Assembly (NCBI RefSeq): GCF_900547205.1
Contig: NZ_URFY01000003.1
Span: forward strand, 112,069 to 176,068
Length of the DNA stretch: 64,000 nt
Direction: 5' to 3'
DNA from: an uncultured Bacteroides sp.
GTDB taxonomy: Bacteria > Bacteroidota > Bacteroidia > Bacteroidales > Bacteroidaceae
The notes under the pieces are model-generated. The model did not search any database. It was not told the origin of the DNA and saw nothing but the letters and a program-made list of their open reading frames with translations. This document shows, piece after piece, positions 8,512 through 17,438 of this stretch; positions within the stretch are counted from its first letter, which is position 1, and every line of letters begins with the position of its first letter. A program made the position numbers and the translations under genes.

Positions 8512-9132
8512 GTGGAAATCATACTGAAATACTTTCCAGAACTAACGGAAGAGCAGCGTCGACAATTTGCCGCTCTATACGACCTCTACACCGACTGGAA
8601 CTCGAAAATCAACGTTATCTCACGCAAAGATATCGAGAACCTGTACGAACACCACGTACTTCACTCGCTAGGCCTCGCCAAAGTGATTCAATTCCGCCCC
8701 GGAACAAGCATCATGGACTTGGGAACCGGTGGAGGATTCCCCGGCATCCCGCTGGCTATCCTGTTTCCCGAAACAAAGTTTCATCTGGTAGACAGCATCG
8801 GTAAGAAAGTACGCGTGGCAACGGAAGTGGCAAATGCCATCGGACTGAAAAATGTGACTTTCCGTCATGCCCGTGCCGAAGAGGAGAAGCAAACGTTCGA
8901 CTTCGTTGTCAGCCGTGCCGTGATGCCGCTGGCAGACTTAATCAAGATTATCAAAAAGAACATCCACCCCAAGCAGCAGAATGCGTTGCCCAACGGATTG
9001 ATTTGCCTCAAAGGCGGCGAGCTGGAGCACGAAACGATGCCGTTTAAGCACAAGACCGTGATTTACAACCTGAGCGATTACTTTGAGGAAGAGTTCTTCG
9101 GAACGAAGAAAGTGGTGTACGTTCCGATTTAA
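8512..9132 (+). CDS. rsmG: 16S rRNA (guanine-N7)-methyltransferase RsmG
   Basis: A cytoplasmic SAM-dependent enzyme that methylates G527 of 16S rRNA. The 206 residues have the family N-terminus (EEQRRQFAALYDLYTDWNSK), the SAM loop DLGTGGGFPGIPLAI near residues 70-85 and the VSRAVMPLADLI segment near 135. The start is GTG at 8512; no upstream in-frame ATG fits the family length better. Loss of this enzyme gives low-level streptomycin resistance in other bacteria. The last codons and stop (GTTCCGATTTAA) are duplicated 20 bases later at 9141-9152, a likely slippage duplication that has not changed the protein. Confidence 0.93.
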   Translation: MEIILKYFPELTEEQRRQFAALYDLYTDWNSKINVISRKDIENLYEHHVLHSLGLAKVIQFRPGTSIMDLGTGGGFPGIPLAILFPETKFHLVDSIGKKVRVATEVANAIGLKNVTFRHARAEEEKQTFDFVVSRAVMPLADLIKIIKKNIHPKQQNALPNGLICLKGGELEHETMPFKHKTVIYNLSDYFEEEFFGTKKVVYVPI

Positions 9133-9170
9133 AGAAAACAGTTCCGATTTAACATAAATCATTGAGAACC

Positions 9171-9809
9171 ATGAAAATAAAGAGATTTGAATTTAATATG
9201 TTCCCCGTAAATTGCTACGTGTTATGGGACGAAACGAAAGAAGCAGTAGTGATAGATCCGGGCTGCTTCTACGAAGAAGAGAAGCAGGCATTGAAGAAGT
9301 TCATCCTCGCCAACGAGCTGAACATAAAGCACTTGCTGAACACTCACCTGCATCTGGATCATATCTTCGGCAATCCGTTCATGTTGAAAGAATTTGGTCT
9401 GTCTGCCGAAGCCAACAAGGCGGACGAATACTGGATTGACGAAGCTCCGAAGCAGAGCCGGATGTTCGGTTTCCAATTGCAGGAAGAGCCCGTTCCACTG
9501 GGTAACTATCTGCACGACGGAGATTTGATTACCTTCGGACATACCACGCTCGAAGCCATCCACGTGCCCGGACATTCACCCGGTAGCTTGGTGTACTATT
9601 GCAAGGCGGACAATTGTATGTTCTCCGGCGACGTACTCTTTCAGGGAAGCATCGGCCGTGCCGACCTCACAGGTGGCAATTTCGATGAACTGATAGAGCA
9701 CATTTGCAGTCGGTTGTTCGTTCTTCCCAACGAAACGGTAGTCTATCCGGGACACGGTGCACCTACCACCATCGGAATGGAGAAGGCGGAGAACCCGTTT
9801 TTCAGATAA
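9171..9809 (+). CDS. MBL-fold metallo-hydrolase (glyoxalase II-like)
   Basis: A 212-residue metallo-beta-lactamase-fold hydrolase. The zinc motif is H59-L-H61-L-D63-H64, with a further ligand in VPGHSPGS near 130, an Asp in FSGDVLF near 155 and a C-terminal His in VVYPGHGAPT near 195. The compact length and the PGHSPGS and GDVLF sequences are typical of hydroxyacylglutathione hydrolase-like thioesterases of unknown substrate. Start ATG at 9171 rather than TTG at 9162. It follows rsmG by 38 nt and may be co-transcribed. Fold certain; substrate not determinable. Confidence 0.9.
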   Translation: MKIKRFEFNMFPVNCYVLWDETKEAVVIDPGCFYEEEKQALKKFILANELNIKHLLNTHLHLDHIFGNPFMLKEFGLSAEANKADEYWIDEAPKQSRMFGFQLQEEPVPLGNYLHDGDLITFGHTTLEAIHVPGHSPGSLVYYCKADNCMFSGDVLFQGSIGRADLTGGNFDELIEHICSRLFVLPNETVVYPGHGAPTTIGMEKAENPFFR

Positions 9810-9862
9810 AAATTACATCATAATATATAGTAATAGAAACTACTTTAATCCCCCTAATTAAT

Positions 9863-12712
9863 ATGAAAACCGATTTGTTAGCTAGCCGTCACATCGGCAT
9901 CAATGAACAAGACACAACTGAAATGCTCCGCAAAATTGGCGTGAGCTCAGTAGACGAACTCATCGACAAAACTATCCCTGCCAACATCCGGCTGAAAGAG
10001 CCGCTGGCACTGGCTAGTCCGTTGACGGAATACGAATTTGGAAAACACATCGCCCAACTGGCTAGTAAAAACAAAGTCTACACCACGTACATCGGACTGG
10101 GCTGGTACAACACCATCACCCCCGCCGTTATCCAGCGGAATGTGTTCGAAAACCCTGTGTGGTATACTTCCTATACGCCCTATCAGGCAGAAGTATCGCA
10201 AGGACGACTGGAAGCGTTGATGAATTTCCAGACCGCCGTGTGCGACCTCACCGCCATGCCCATCGCCAACTGCTCGCTGCTGGACGAAGCAACTGCCGCT
10301 GCCGAAGCCGTAAGCATGATGTACGCTCTGCGCTCGCGTGCACAGCAAAAGGCAGGTGCAAATGTGGTGTTCATAGATGAAAATGTATTCCCGCAAACAC
10401 TGGCTGTCATGACGACCCGCGCCGTGCCCCAAGGCATCGAACTGCGTGTGGGCAAATATAAGGAATTTGAACCCACACCGGAAGTGTTCGCCTGCGTACT
10501 GCAATATCCCAACTCCAACGGAAAAGCGGAAGACTACGCCGGATTCACGGAGAAGGCGCACGCTGCCGATTGTAAAGTTGCCGTTGCCGCCGACATCCTG
10601 AGCCTTGCCCTGCTCACTCCTCCGGGAGAATGGGGAGCGGACATCGTATTCGGAACCACTCAACGTCTGGGAACACCGATGTTCTACGGTGGTCCGTCGG
10701 CTGGATACTTCGCTACGCGCGACGAATACAAACGAAATATGCCGGGACGCATCATCGGATGGTCCAAAGATAAATACGGCAAACTTTGCTACCGAATGGC
10801 TTTGCAGACTCGCGAACAGCATATCAAACGCGAGAAAGCGACTTCCAACATCTGTACGGCTCAAGCACTGCTCGCCACTATGGCGGGATTCTATGCCGTA
10901 TATCACGGTCAGGAAGGCATCAGAGACATTGCTTCGCGCATCCACAGCATCACTGTTTTCCTCGACAAGCAATTGAAGAAATTCGGATATACACAAGTCA
11001 ACGACCAATACTTCGACACGCTGCGCTTCGAGCTGCCCGATCACGTTTCGGCACAGCAAATCCGCACGATTGCCCTCAGCAAAGAGGTGAATCTCCGCTA
11101 TTATGAGAATGGCAACGTAGGGTTCAGCATCGACGAAACGACGGATGTGGCTGCCGTGAACGTGCTGCTTTCTATCTTCGCCATCGCTGCCGGAAAAGAC
11201 TATCAGAAGGTGGACGATGTGCCCGAAAAGAGCATTATCGACAAGACGCTGAAACGTACATCTCCCTATCTGACACACGAAGTATTCTCTAAATATCACA
11301 CGGAGACGGAGATGATGCGCTACATCAAACGACTCGACCGCAAGGATATATCATTGGCTCAGTCGATGATTTCCCTCGGTTCGTGCACGATGAAGCTGAA
11401 CGCGGCTGCTGAAATGCTACCGTTGAGCCGACCGGAATTTATGTGTATGCACCCGCTGGTTCCCGAAGATCAGGCGGAAGGATACCGCGAACTGATACAT
11501 AACCTGAGCGAGGACTTGAAGATTATCACCGGATTTGCCGGTGTCAGCCTACAACCCAACTCGGGTGCTGCCGGAGAATATACGGGTCTTCGTGTGATTC
11601 GCGCTTATCTGGAAAGCATCGGCGAAGGACATCGCAACAAGATATTGATTCCTGCTTCGGCACACGGAACGAACCCTGCATCCGCCATTCAGGCGGGCTT
11701 CGTCACGGTGACTTGTGCGTGCGACGAGCATGGAAATGTGGAAATGAACGACCTCCGCGCCAAGGCGGAAGAAAACAAGGAAGACCTTGCTGCACTGATG
11801 ATTACGTATCCTTCTACGCACGGTATTTTTGAGACGGAAATTAGGGAGATTTGCGAAATAATCCATGCGTGCGGTGCACAGGTATATATGGACGGTGCCA
11901 ACATGAACGCGCAAGTGGGATTGACGAATCCGGGATTTATCGGTGCGGATGTATGCCATCTGAATCTTCACAAGACGTTTGCTTCCCCTCACGGTGGTGG
12001 CGGTCCGGGCGTAGGTCCTATTTGTGTGGCTGAGCATCTTGTTCCTTTCCTGCCGGGTCATGGGCTGTTTGGAAATGCACAGAATCAGGTGTCTGCCGCT
12101 CCGTTCGGTAGTGCGGGCATCTTGCCTATCACGTACGGATATATCCGCATGATGGGTACGGAAGGGCTGACACAGGCTACTAAGATTGCGATTCTGAATG
12201 CTAACTATCTGGCTGCTTGTCTGAAAGATACGTATGGCATCGTCTATCGCGGTGCGAATGGGTTCGTTGGCCATGAAATGATTCTTGAATGCCGCAAGGT
12301 TCACGAGGATACGGGTATCTCGGAGAATGATATTGCGAAGCGTCTGATGGACTACGGTTATCATGCGCCTACACTCTCCTTCCCTGTTCACGGCACGTTG
12401 ATGATTGAGCCTACCGAAAGCGAAAGTCTGGCGGAGCTTAATAATTTTGTGGATGTGATGCTGAATATCTGGAAAGAGATTCAGGAAGTGAAGAACGGAG
12501 AAGCGGATAAGAGTGATAATGTGCTGGTGAATGCTCCGCATCCGGAATATGAGGTGGTGAGCGATTGCTGGGAACACGCCTATACACGCCAGAAAGCGGC
12601 TTACCCGATAGAGAGCGTGAAGGATAATAAGTTCTGGGTGAACGTGGCTCGCGTGGATAATACGTTGGGCGACAGGAAGTTGCTTCCTACTCGCTACGGG
12701 AGTTTTGAGTAA
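9863..12712 (+). CDS. gcvP: Glycine dehydrogenase (decarboxylating), P protein
   Basis: The PLP enzyme of the glycine cleavage system: it decarboxylates glycine and passes the aminomethyl group to the lipoylated H protein. At 949 residues it is the fused, single-chain form (the P1 and P2 halves are separate genes in many other bacteria). The N-terminal half starts SRHIGINEQDTTEML; the C-terminal half carries the PLP lysine K704 in HLNLHKTFASPHGGGGPG. No gcvT or gcvH lies nearby, so the other subunits are encoded elsewhere. LipB, encoded upstream in this window, would help lipoylate the H protein. A strong hairpin follows at 12731. Confidence 0.96.
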   Translation: MKTDLLASRHIGINEQDTTEMLRKIGVSSVDELIDKTIPANIRLKEPLALASPLTEYEFGKHIAQLASKNKVYTTYIGLGWYNTITPAVIQRNVFENPVWYTSYTPYQAEVSQGRLEALMNFQTAVCDLTAMPIANCSLLDEATAAAEAVSMMYALRSRAQQKAGANVVFIDENVFPQTLAVMTTRAVPQGIELRVGKYKEFEPTPEVFACVLQYPNSNGKAEDYAGFTEKAHAADCKVAVAADILSLALLTPPGEWGADIVFGTTQRLGTPMFYGGPSAGYFATRDEYKRNMPGRIIGWSKDKYGKLCYRMALQTREQHIKREKATSNICTAQALLATMAGFYAVYHGQEGIRDIASRIHSITVFLDKQLKKFGYTQVNDQYFDTLRFELPDHVSAQQIRTIALSKEVNLRYYENGNVGFSIDETTDVAAVNVLLSIFAIAAGKDYQKVDDVPEKSIIDKTLKRTSPYLTHEVFSKYHTETEMMRYIKRLDRKDISLAQSMISLGSCTMKLNAAAEMLPLSRPEFMCMHPLVPEDQAEGYRELIHNLSEDLKIITGFAGVSLQPNSGAAGEYTGLRVIRAYLESIGEGHRNKILIPASAHGTNPASAIQAGFVTVTCACDEHGNVEMNDLRAKAEENKEDLAALMITYPSTHGIFETEIREICEIIHACGAQVYMDGANMNAQVGLTNPGFIGADVCHLNLHKTFASPHGGGGPGVGPICVAEHLVPFLPGHGLFGNAQNQVSAAPFGSAGILPITYGYIRMMGTEGLTQATKIAILNANYLAACLKDTYGIVYRGANGFVGHEMILECRKVHEDTGISENDIAKRLMDYGYHAPTLSFPVHGTLMIEPTESESLAELNNFVDVMLNIWKEIQEVKNGEADKSDNVLVNAPHPEYEVVSDCWEHAYTRQKAAYPIESVKDNKFWVNVARVDNTLGDRKLLPTRYGSFE

Positions 12713-12730
12713 AAGATATTAATGAAAAAG

Positions 12731-12775
12731 AATAACCCTGCGACTCATTCTATCTGAGACGCGGGGTTATTTTTA
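12731..12775 (+). terminator. Rho-independent terminator after gcvP
   Basis: The arms AATAACCCTGCGAC and GACGCGGGGTTATT form a long stem followed by TTTT. It begins 18 nt after the gcvP stop codon. Confidence 0.85.
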
Positions 12776-12865
12776 TAAGGCAAGGGCTGAATAGACAAAA
12801 GCCCCGGAGATAGCTAAAGCATCCCCAAGGCTTGTTATGATTAAACACTCAGATGAAGAGATGTC

Positions 12866-13435
12866 CTACCTAACGATAGTTATCGTCCCTTCTTTCACCG
12901 CTTTTGCCTTCATCGGAATCTTCGGATCGGCATATCCAAGCGCTACGCAACCATATACTTTATGATTCGCAGGCACGCCCAACGAAGTAATAAATTCACG
13001 GACTTCGGGGTCGTCACACGTCGTCCCCAACTGATTGATCCAACAAGAATCTATTCCTAAAGAAGTGGCAGCTAGAAACATATTCTCGATGGCACAGGCG
13101 CAATCCATCCCTGCCCACCACTGCGTAGGCTCATTGGAAACAATCACCAGCGTGGGAGCATGATAATAGCAGCAATAAGAGTTGCTCTTCCCCCGCTCCT
13201 GCAACTTCGTCTCGTCGCTTTTCCTGAATGCTCCTTTGATTCTTTCGTTCAACTCTGTCAGTTTATCAGCATTCTGTATGGCAGTGAAATGCCACGATTC
13301 ATAATGCATCCCGCTAGGCGCATACGTCGCAGCTTCCAATATTGCCAGCAAGTCCTCTTCCGCCACCTGCCGGGTCTTATAAGCACGCACACTACGACGT
13401 GCCTTGATGTTCTCTAAAACTTCATTAGTCTTCAT
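12866..13435 (-). CDS. Nitroreductase-family FMN oxidoreductase
   Basis: A 189-residue flavoprotein of the nitroreductase family. Visible features are the FMN-phosphate motif RRSVRAYK near residues 13-20, APSGMHYESWHF near 39, the mid-domain AIENMFLAATSLGIDSCWI near 115 and the C-terminal VALGYADPK. Members reduce nitro compounds or quinones with NAD(P)H; the natural substrate here is unknown. Relevance to metronidazole activation is possible for such proteins in Bacteroides but cannot be inferred from sequence. It is the last of four minus-strand genes (YigZ, C39 peptidase, HpaII-like endonuclease, nitroreductase) with short gaps, suggesting one transcript. Confidence 0.9.
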   Translation of the reverse strand: MKTNEVLENIKARRSVRAYKTRQVAEEDLLAILEAATYAPSGMHYESWHFTAIQNADKLTELNERIKGAFRKSDETKLQERGKSNSYCCYYHAPTLVIVSNEPTQWWAGMDCACAIENMFLAATSLGIDSCWINQLGTTCDDPEVREFITSLGVPANHKVYGCVALGYADPKIPMKAKAVKEGTITIVR

Positions 13436-13476
13436 TTTGATACTATTTGTATTCGTTTATATAAAGTGAAACTCAC

Positions 13477-14562
13477 TTATCGCTTCACCAAACCAATCTT
13501 AGCATTCAGCTTGAAATAATACGTACCGTTCTCCTTCTCCAGAAAACCGTATTTGTCTTTATCCAAAGAACCTTTTTCCAGACGAGTGTTCAAGAACAGG
13601 AAATCTTCCATCACCGGACGTGCCGACTTATGATAACACAGCACATCTCCGCTTCCATCCATCAACAGAATGCCTTCCACTGCCGAATCCTGCCCCGTGT
13701 ATATCTTTGCCGGGCGCATCCCCAACGCCAAAGCCATCAGGAATTGCTTTATCTTAAACTCATAAAAGCCATGTTTGTTTATCAACTCTTCCTTTATTTT
13801 CAGCGGATTCGACTCTTTGATTATCTCCGTCAGTTCACTGATACGGGTGATATCGTCCAAATGCATGATGCGCACCATTTCCGTCAGTACGCGTGGGAAA
13901 TGTAAGTCAATCATCTGGAGATTGCAACGGAACACCCGGTCTGCCACGTCCGAATATTTGAGTACACCGCCCAGACGTTCAATCAGCATCATACGCTCGG
14001 CTACCTCAGTAGGAGATTCGGGCAAAGCATTGATTTTATTCACCGTTGGAGTGGCGAATTTCACTCCGCTTTGTTCCAGTTTAAGATTTGCCGAACGCCC
14101 TCCGTCTAGCAACGGATACATCGTGCCGAGTCGTGAACGAACGCTGAAACCACACAAGGGCGCTTCCGGATGCCAGAAGGCTATGTACAAATCCGTGCGG
14201 TCTTCCGTCTTGGCTTCCAAGTCGAATATGGCTACTTCGTCCAAGAACTCTTCCACGCCGTTGGGCGAAGTGACGTCATCTTCGGTCGTCGACTTGACCG
14301 CCTGCAATATCAAATCGGCAACTACACCGAAATCTTCACGGGGGAAGGTCTTTTCGCCATTCTCGCCTGTGATGCGAATCGTCTCTTGCTCGATATAGTA
14401 GCAGCGTGTGCCGTCATGCTCTTCCCGCTGAATCATTGCGATGGGCCAGGTGATTTCTCCTTTTTTTGCTTTCGCTGTGCCCAGTGATACTTTTCCTTCT
14501 GTCAGCAGACGGAAGAAGGTGTAAAGCTCGCACCATTCTCTTTTTGTTGCTTCAAATGCCAT
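13477..14562 (-). CDS. HpaII-family type II restriction endonuclease (orphan)
   Basis: The 361-residue protein begins EATKREWCELYTFFRLL, matching the N-terminal GEWSELY-type signature I recall for HpaII-family endonucleases, and is close to R.HpaII in length (~358). Its C-terminus (FLFLNTRLEKGS, then YYFKLNAKIGLVKR) matches the family pattern of an NT.xxES segment followed by YFKLNLQIRF. The family cleaves CCGG. No DNA methyltransferase lies on either side, only a C39-like peptidase and a nitroreductase, so it looks like an orphan. It may be protected by a distant methylase, or be inactive or repurposed. Family call is moderately confident. Confidence 0.65.
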   Translation of the reverse strand: MAFEATKREWCELYTFFRLLTEGKVSLGTAKAKKGEITWPIAMIQREEHDGTRCYYIEQETIRITGENGEKTFPREDFGVVADLILQAVKSTTEDDVTSPNGVEEFLDEVAIFDLEAKTEDRTDLYIAFWHPEAPLCGFSVRSRLGTMYPLLDGGRSANLKLEQSGVKFATPTVNKINALPESPTEVAERMMLIERLGGVLKYSDVADRVFRCNLQMIDLHFPRVLTEMVRIMHLDDITRISELTEIIKESNPLKIKEELINKHGFYEFKIKQFLMALALGMRPAKIYTGQDSAVEGILLMDGSGDVLCYHKSARPVMEDFLFLNTRLEKGSLDKDKYGFLEKENGTYYFKLNAKIGLVKR

Positions 14563-14593
14563 ATATTTCGTATTTCTTTATGTTATCAAGTTC

Positions 14594-15310
14594 TTATTCT
14601 TTATCTGCCTGCGAAAAGAGTGTATTGCGTTTCCATTCTTTCGGAGTGACAATGATATACCTTCCCGTCCAGCAGCCGTCAAAATAGGAAGGATTGCCCG
14701 CTTGCTTCTTGATGGGATAACGGATGTTCTCGCCTTTGCTCCGCATCGAAGGAGAGCGGCCGGGGTCGTTCACCCAGACGTATTTGTCGTCGATGCCGCG
14801 AAGCACCATCCAATGTCCCCGCGTTCCGGGACGCAAACCACGGATTGCACCTGTATACCTCACATTCACCAATACGGGGATGCCGCTGTCTATGTAGTTC
14901 TTCAATATCCGGTAGTCTTTCTGCTGAAAATGCTCCGCACTCACCATGTTTTCGTAGTAACGTGCCAATGAGTCTATCTCGAATGAGTAGTATCCGCCCT
15001 GCCCTATCGAAGTCCGATGACGGAACGGGGCGCGTTTCCTCATGAAGTAGTTCTGCTGATATTCTATCAGTTTCTTCTCTGCATCGGTAGCGGTTCGCTG
15101 TGTGGAGGAAGTCATGCCTTTGAAATAGTCGAATACCATCAATGAGGATGCCAGCGAGCAATGTGTATAGGGGTAGCCTGTTATCTTTTGCGAATACCAG
15201 GGAACGGGGATATCGTTCGGAGCTGTATGCTGAGTTTCCTGTGCACGGATGCTTACCGATGCGAGGGAAATCAGCAACAAGCTAATAAGTATGTAGTATC
15301 TATTCTTCAT
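14594..15310 (-). CDS. Exported C39-like cysteine peptidase
   Basis: A 238-residue secreted protein with a signal peptide (residues 1-23, ending IRAQE). It carries a papain-like Peptidase_C39_2 arrangement: the nucleophile C51 in YPYTHCSLASS, H166 in RGHWMVLRG and the N181-D182 pair in VWVNDPG. Members cleave peptides or bacteriocin leaders, but free-standing exported forms in Bacteroides have unknown substrates. It starts 2 nt after the yigZ stop codon and ends 31 nt before the HpaII-like gene, so co-transcription is likely. The fold and active-site triad are good; the biological role is unknown. Confidence 0.82.
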   Translation of the reverse strand: MKNRYYILISLLLISLASVSIRAQETQHTAPNDIPVPWYSQKITGYPYTHCSLASSLMVFDYFKGMTSSTQRTATDAEKKLIEYQQNYFMRKRAPFRHRTSIGQGGYYSFEIDSLARYYENMVSAEHFQQKDYRILKNYIDSGIPVLVNVRYTGAIRGLRPGTRGHWMVLRGIDDKYVWVNDPGRSPSMRSKGENIRYPIKKQAGNPSYFDGCWTGRYIIVTPKEWKRNTLFSQADKE

Positions 15311-15312
15311 TA

Positions 15313-15927
15313 TTATTCAATATCGTCATCAATAATCCGCGCTGTCTCTACTTTTTCCAGACGTGCACGCAGCTTGGGCATCATCGAACTGCGGATGCGT
15401 AACGTCATACTGCAATCCATATCGTATGATTGGCGGAGAATCTCCGGCTCTTCTTCTTTCACAATGCGCATTACGTCATTCATAAAAGGGTATTCAAACA
15501 TTACGGTCACTTCTGCGTCTACCGTTTTCTCAATGATGGTGGCAGCAGCGATGGCTTCGGCGGCGGCAGCTTTATAGGCCACTATCAGCCCGCTTGTGCC
15601 TAGCTTTATTCCTCCGAAATAACGGACTACAATAATCAGAATGTCGGTCAGTTCATTGGAGTTTATCTGTCCGAGGATGGGTTTTCCGGCTGTTCCGGAG
15701 GGTTCCCCGTTGTCGTTGGCACGGAAGTCTTTCCGCGCAGCTCCCAACATATAGGCATAGCACACGTGACGGGCATCGTAGTACTTCTTCTGATACGTTT
15801 CGAGGTGTGCTTTTATCTCTTCGAGCGTGCGCACAGGAAGGGCGATGGCAATGAACTTGCTCCGCTTTTCGGTATAAATGCCTTCGGAAGGTTCGGCGAT
15901 GGTTCTATAGGTATCTTCGGCAGTCAT
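15313..15927 (-). CDS. YigZ/IMPACT family protein
   Basis: A 204-residue member of the UPF0029 (YigZ/IMPACT) family. The N-terminal half has the signature KRSKFIAIALPV, DARHVCYAYMLG, DNGEPSGTAGKPIL and VRYFGGIKLGTSGL; the C-terminal DUF1949-like half has the EYPFMNDVMRIV region. Eukaryotic IMPACT regulates translation under stress; bacterial homologues bind nucleotides or nucleic acid but their role is unclear. The ATG at 15927 sits 4 nt from a TATCTTTG box, so a leaderless transcript is likely. It probably heads the operon running down to the nitroreductase. Confidence 0.92.
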   Translation of the reverse strand: MTAEDTYRTIAEPSEGIYTEKRSKFIAIALPVRTLEEIKAHLETYQKKYYDARHVCYAYMLGAARKDFRANDNGEPSGTAGKPILGQINSNELTDILIIVVRYFGGIKLGTSGLIVAYKAAAAEAIAAATIIEKTVDAEVTVMFEYPFMNDVMRIVKEEEPEILRQSYDMDCSMTLRIRSSMMPKLRARLEKVETARIIDDDIE

Positions 15928-15931
15928 GCCG

Positions 15932-15939
15932 CAAAGATA
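15932..15939 (-). promoter_or_regulatory. -7 box for the YigZ gene
   Basis: TATCTTTG on the minus strand, with only four bases (cggc) before the ATG. Confidence 0.6.
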
Positions 15940-15973
15940 CGGCTTTCGATGGAAATTTCAATCTATATAGGAT

Positions 15974-16032
15974 GAAAAGCTATGTTTTGGTAAACGAAAA
16001 GCTATGCTTTATCGGATGAAAAGCATAGCTTT
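15974..16032. repeat. AAAAGCTATG repeats with hairpin
   Basis: Perfect 13-bp arms AAAGCTATGCTTT (15998-16010) and AAAGCATAGCTTT (16020-16032) form a stem; a further direct copy, AAAAGCTATGTTTT, starts at 15974. The hairpin lies in the 157-nt gap downstream of the DUF1015 gene and may serve as its terminator. Confidence 0.55.
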
Positions 16033-16084
16033 AGCAGTTGGAGATAGTACAGACCTATTAGTAAGTCTCTTCCAAACGAATTTC

Positions 16085-17332
16085 TTAGTCCAGTTTATGA
16101 ATTACCAGCCCGGAACGGAGTTTCGGCTCGAACCAGGTAGTCTTTGGCGGCATGATGTTTCCGGTATCTGCAATATCCATCAATTGCTTCATTGATACGG
16201 GGTAGAGTGCCAGAGCTGCTTTCATTTCACCACTATCCACTCGCTTCTTCAATTCTCCCAAACCACGGATGCCGCCTACAAAGTCGATACGCTTGTCGGA
16301 ACGCAAATCTTTGATTCCTAAAATTTCATCCAGAATCAGGTTGGAAGAGATGGTAACGTCGAGCACGCCGATAGGATCGTTGTCATTGTAGGTACCTTCT
16401 TTGGCGGTCAGGCTATACCACTTGCCATCCAGATACAGAGAGAAGTTGTGCAAACCGGAAGGTTTGTAAATATCGGCTCCTTTCTCTTCCACTACGAAGT
16501 TCTTCTGCAAGGCAGCAAGGAATTGTTCGGATGTCAGTCCGTTGAGGTCTTTCACTACACGGTTGTAATCAATAATAGTCAGTTGGCTTGCAGGGAAAGC
16601 TACGGCCATGAAGTAGTTATACTCTTCGTCACCACGGTGATTCGGATTCTGTTTGGCTTTCTCGGCACCTACCAATGCCGCAGCAGCCGAACGATGATGT
16701 CCGTCGGCAATATAGAGTGCCGGCATCTTGGCAAATTCGGCAGTGATAGTGGCAATGTCTTCGTCCTCATCTACAACCCAGAAGCTGTGTCCGAAGCCGT
16801 CGCCCGGTGCGTTGAAATCATATACCGGCTTTACAGCTGTGCAATACTTGATGATGGAATCCAGTATCTTATTATCGGGATAGGCAAAGAAGACAGGCTC
16901 GATGTTGGCATTGTTCACACGGACGTGCTTCATGCGGTCTTCTTCTTTGTCGCGACGGGTCAGTTCGTGCTTCTTAATGACACCGTTCATATAATCGGGC
17001 ACATAAGCGCCTACTACCAGTCCGTATTGCGTCTTACCGTTCATCGTCTGGGCATAGATGTAATAGTTTTCCTTGCTATCCTGCACCAACCAGCCTTTGT
17101 CCTGAAACAGTTGGAAGTTCTCGGCAGCCTTCTGATAAACACATTCGTCGTGTTCATCCGTGCCGACGGGGAAATCAATCTCCGGTTTGATGATATGATA
17201 AAGGGACTTTTCGTTTCCTCTCGCTTCCGCACGGGCTTCTTCGGAGTTTAACACATCGTAGGGACGGGAAGCAACCTGCTCCACCAGTTCTTGCGGAGGA
17301 CGAATGCCTTTGAAGGGTTTAATTATAGCCAT
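16085..17332 (-). CDS. DUF1015 family protein
   Basis: A 415-residue protein beginning AIIKPFKGIRPPQELVEQVA, the conserved opening of DUF1015; the ATG at 17332 is chosen over 17368 for that reason. Further family segments are SRPYDVLNSEEAR, LYHIIKPEIDFP, ADGHHRSAAA near residue 210 and VGGIRGLGELKKRV near 365. The ADGHHR motif suggests a ParB/Srx-like nuclease or kinase fold, as known for part of this family, and in Bacteroidetes the gene is commonly beside serA/serC. A role connected with serine metabolism is therefore plausible but unproven. Its leader starts with a hairpin (17362-17392). Confidence 0.88.
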   Translation of the reverse strand: MAIIKPFKGIRPPQELVEQVASRPYDVLNSEEARAEARGNEKSLYHIIKPEIDFPVGTDEHDECVYQKAAENFQLFQDKGWLVQDSKENYYIYAQTMNGKTQYGLVVGAYVPDYMNGVIKKHELTRRDKEEDRMKHVRVNNANIEPVFFAYPDNKILDSIIKYCTAVKPVYDFNAPGDGFGHSFWVVDEDEDIATITAEFAKMPALYIADGHHRSAAAALVGAEKAKQNPNHRGDEEYNYFMAVAFPASQLTIIDYNRVVKDLNGLTSEQFLAALQKNFVVEEKGADIYKPSGLHNFSLYLDGKWYSLTAKEGTYNDNDPIGVLDVTISSNLILDEILGIKDLRSDKRIDFVGGIRGLGELKKRVDSGEMKAALALYPVSMKQLMDIADTGNIMPPKTTWFEPKLRSGLVIHKLD

Positions 17333-17361
17333 GATACTAGTATTTAATAGGTAAAAAATTA

Positions 17362-17392
17362 GAGCCACAGACTTATTGAAAATCTGTGGCTC
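17362..17392 (-). terminator. Hairpin between serA and DUF1015 (terminator or leader stem)
   Basis: The arms GAGCCACAGA and TCTGTGGCTC (10 bp perfect, 11-nt loop) are followed on the minus strand by TAATTTTTT. It would terminate serA transcription. A TATATTTG box (17392-17399) abuts the stem, so the DUF1015 transcript would itself begin with this hairpin. Confidence 0.65.
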
Positions 17393-17399
17393 AAATATA
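17392..17399 (-). promoter_or_regulatory. -7 box for the DUF1015 gene
   Basis: TATATTTG on the minus strand, directly before the hairpin and about 60 nt before the ATG at 17332. Confidence 0.5.
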
Positions 17400-17438
17400 C
17401 TACTTATTTCTAAAATAGCGTTCTGTAACGGATTGTTT

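Noticed and set aside
9947..11299. 450-codon open frame opposite gcvP
   Set aside because: Antisense shadow of a clearly identified gene; no domain signs.
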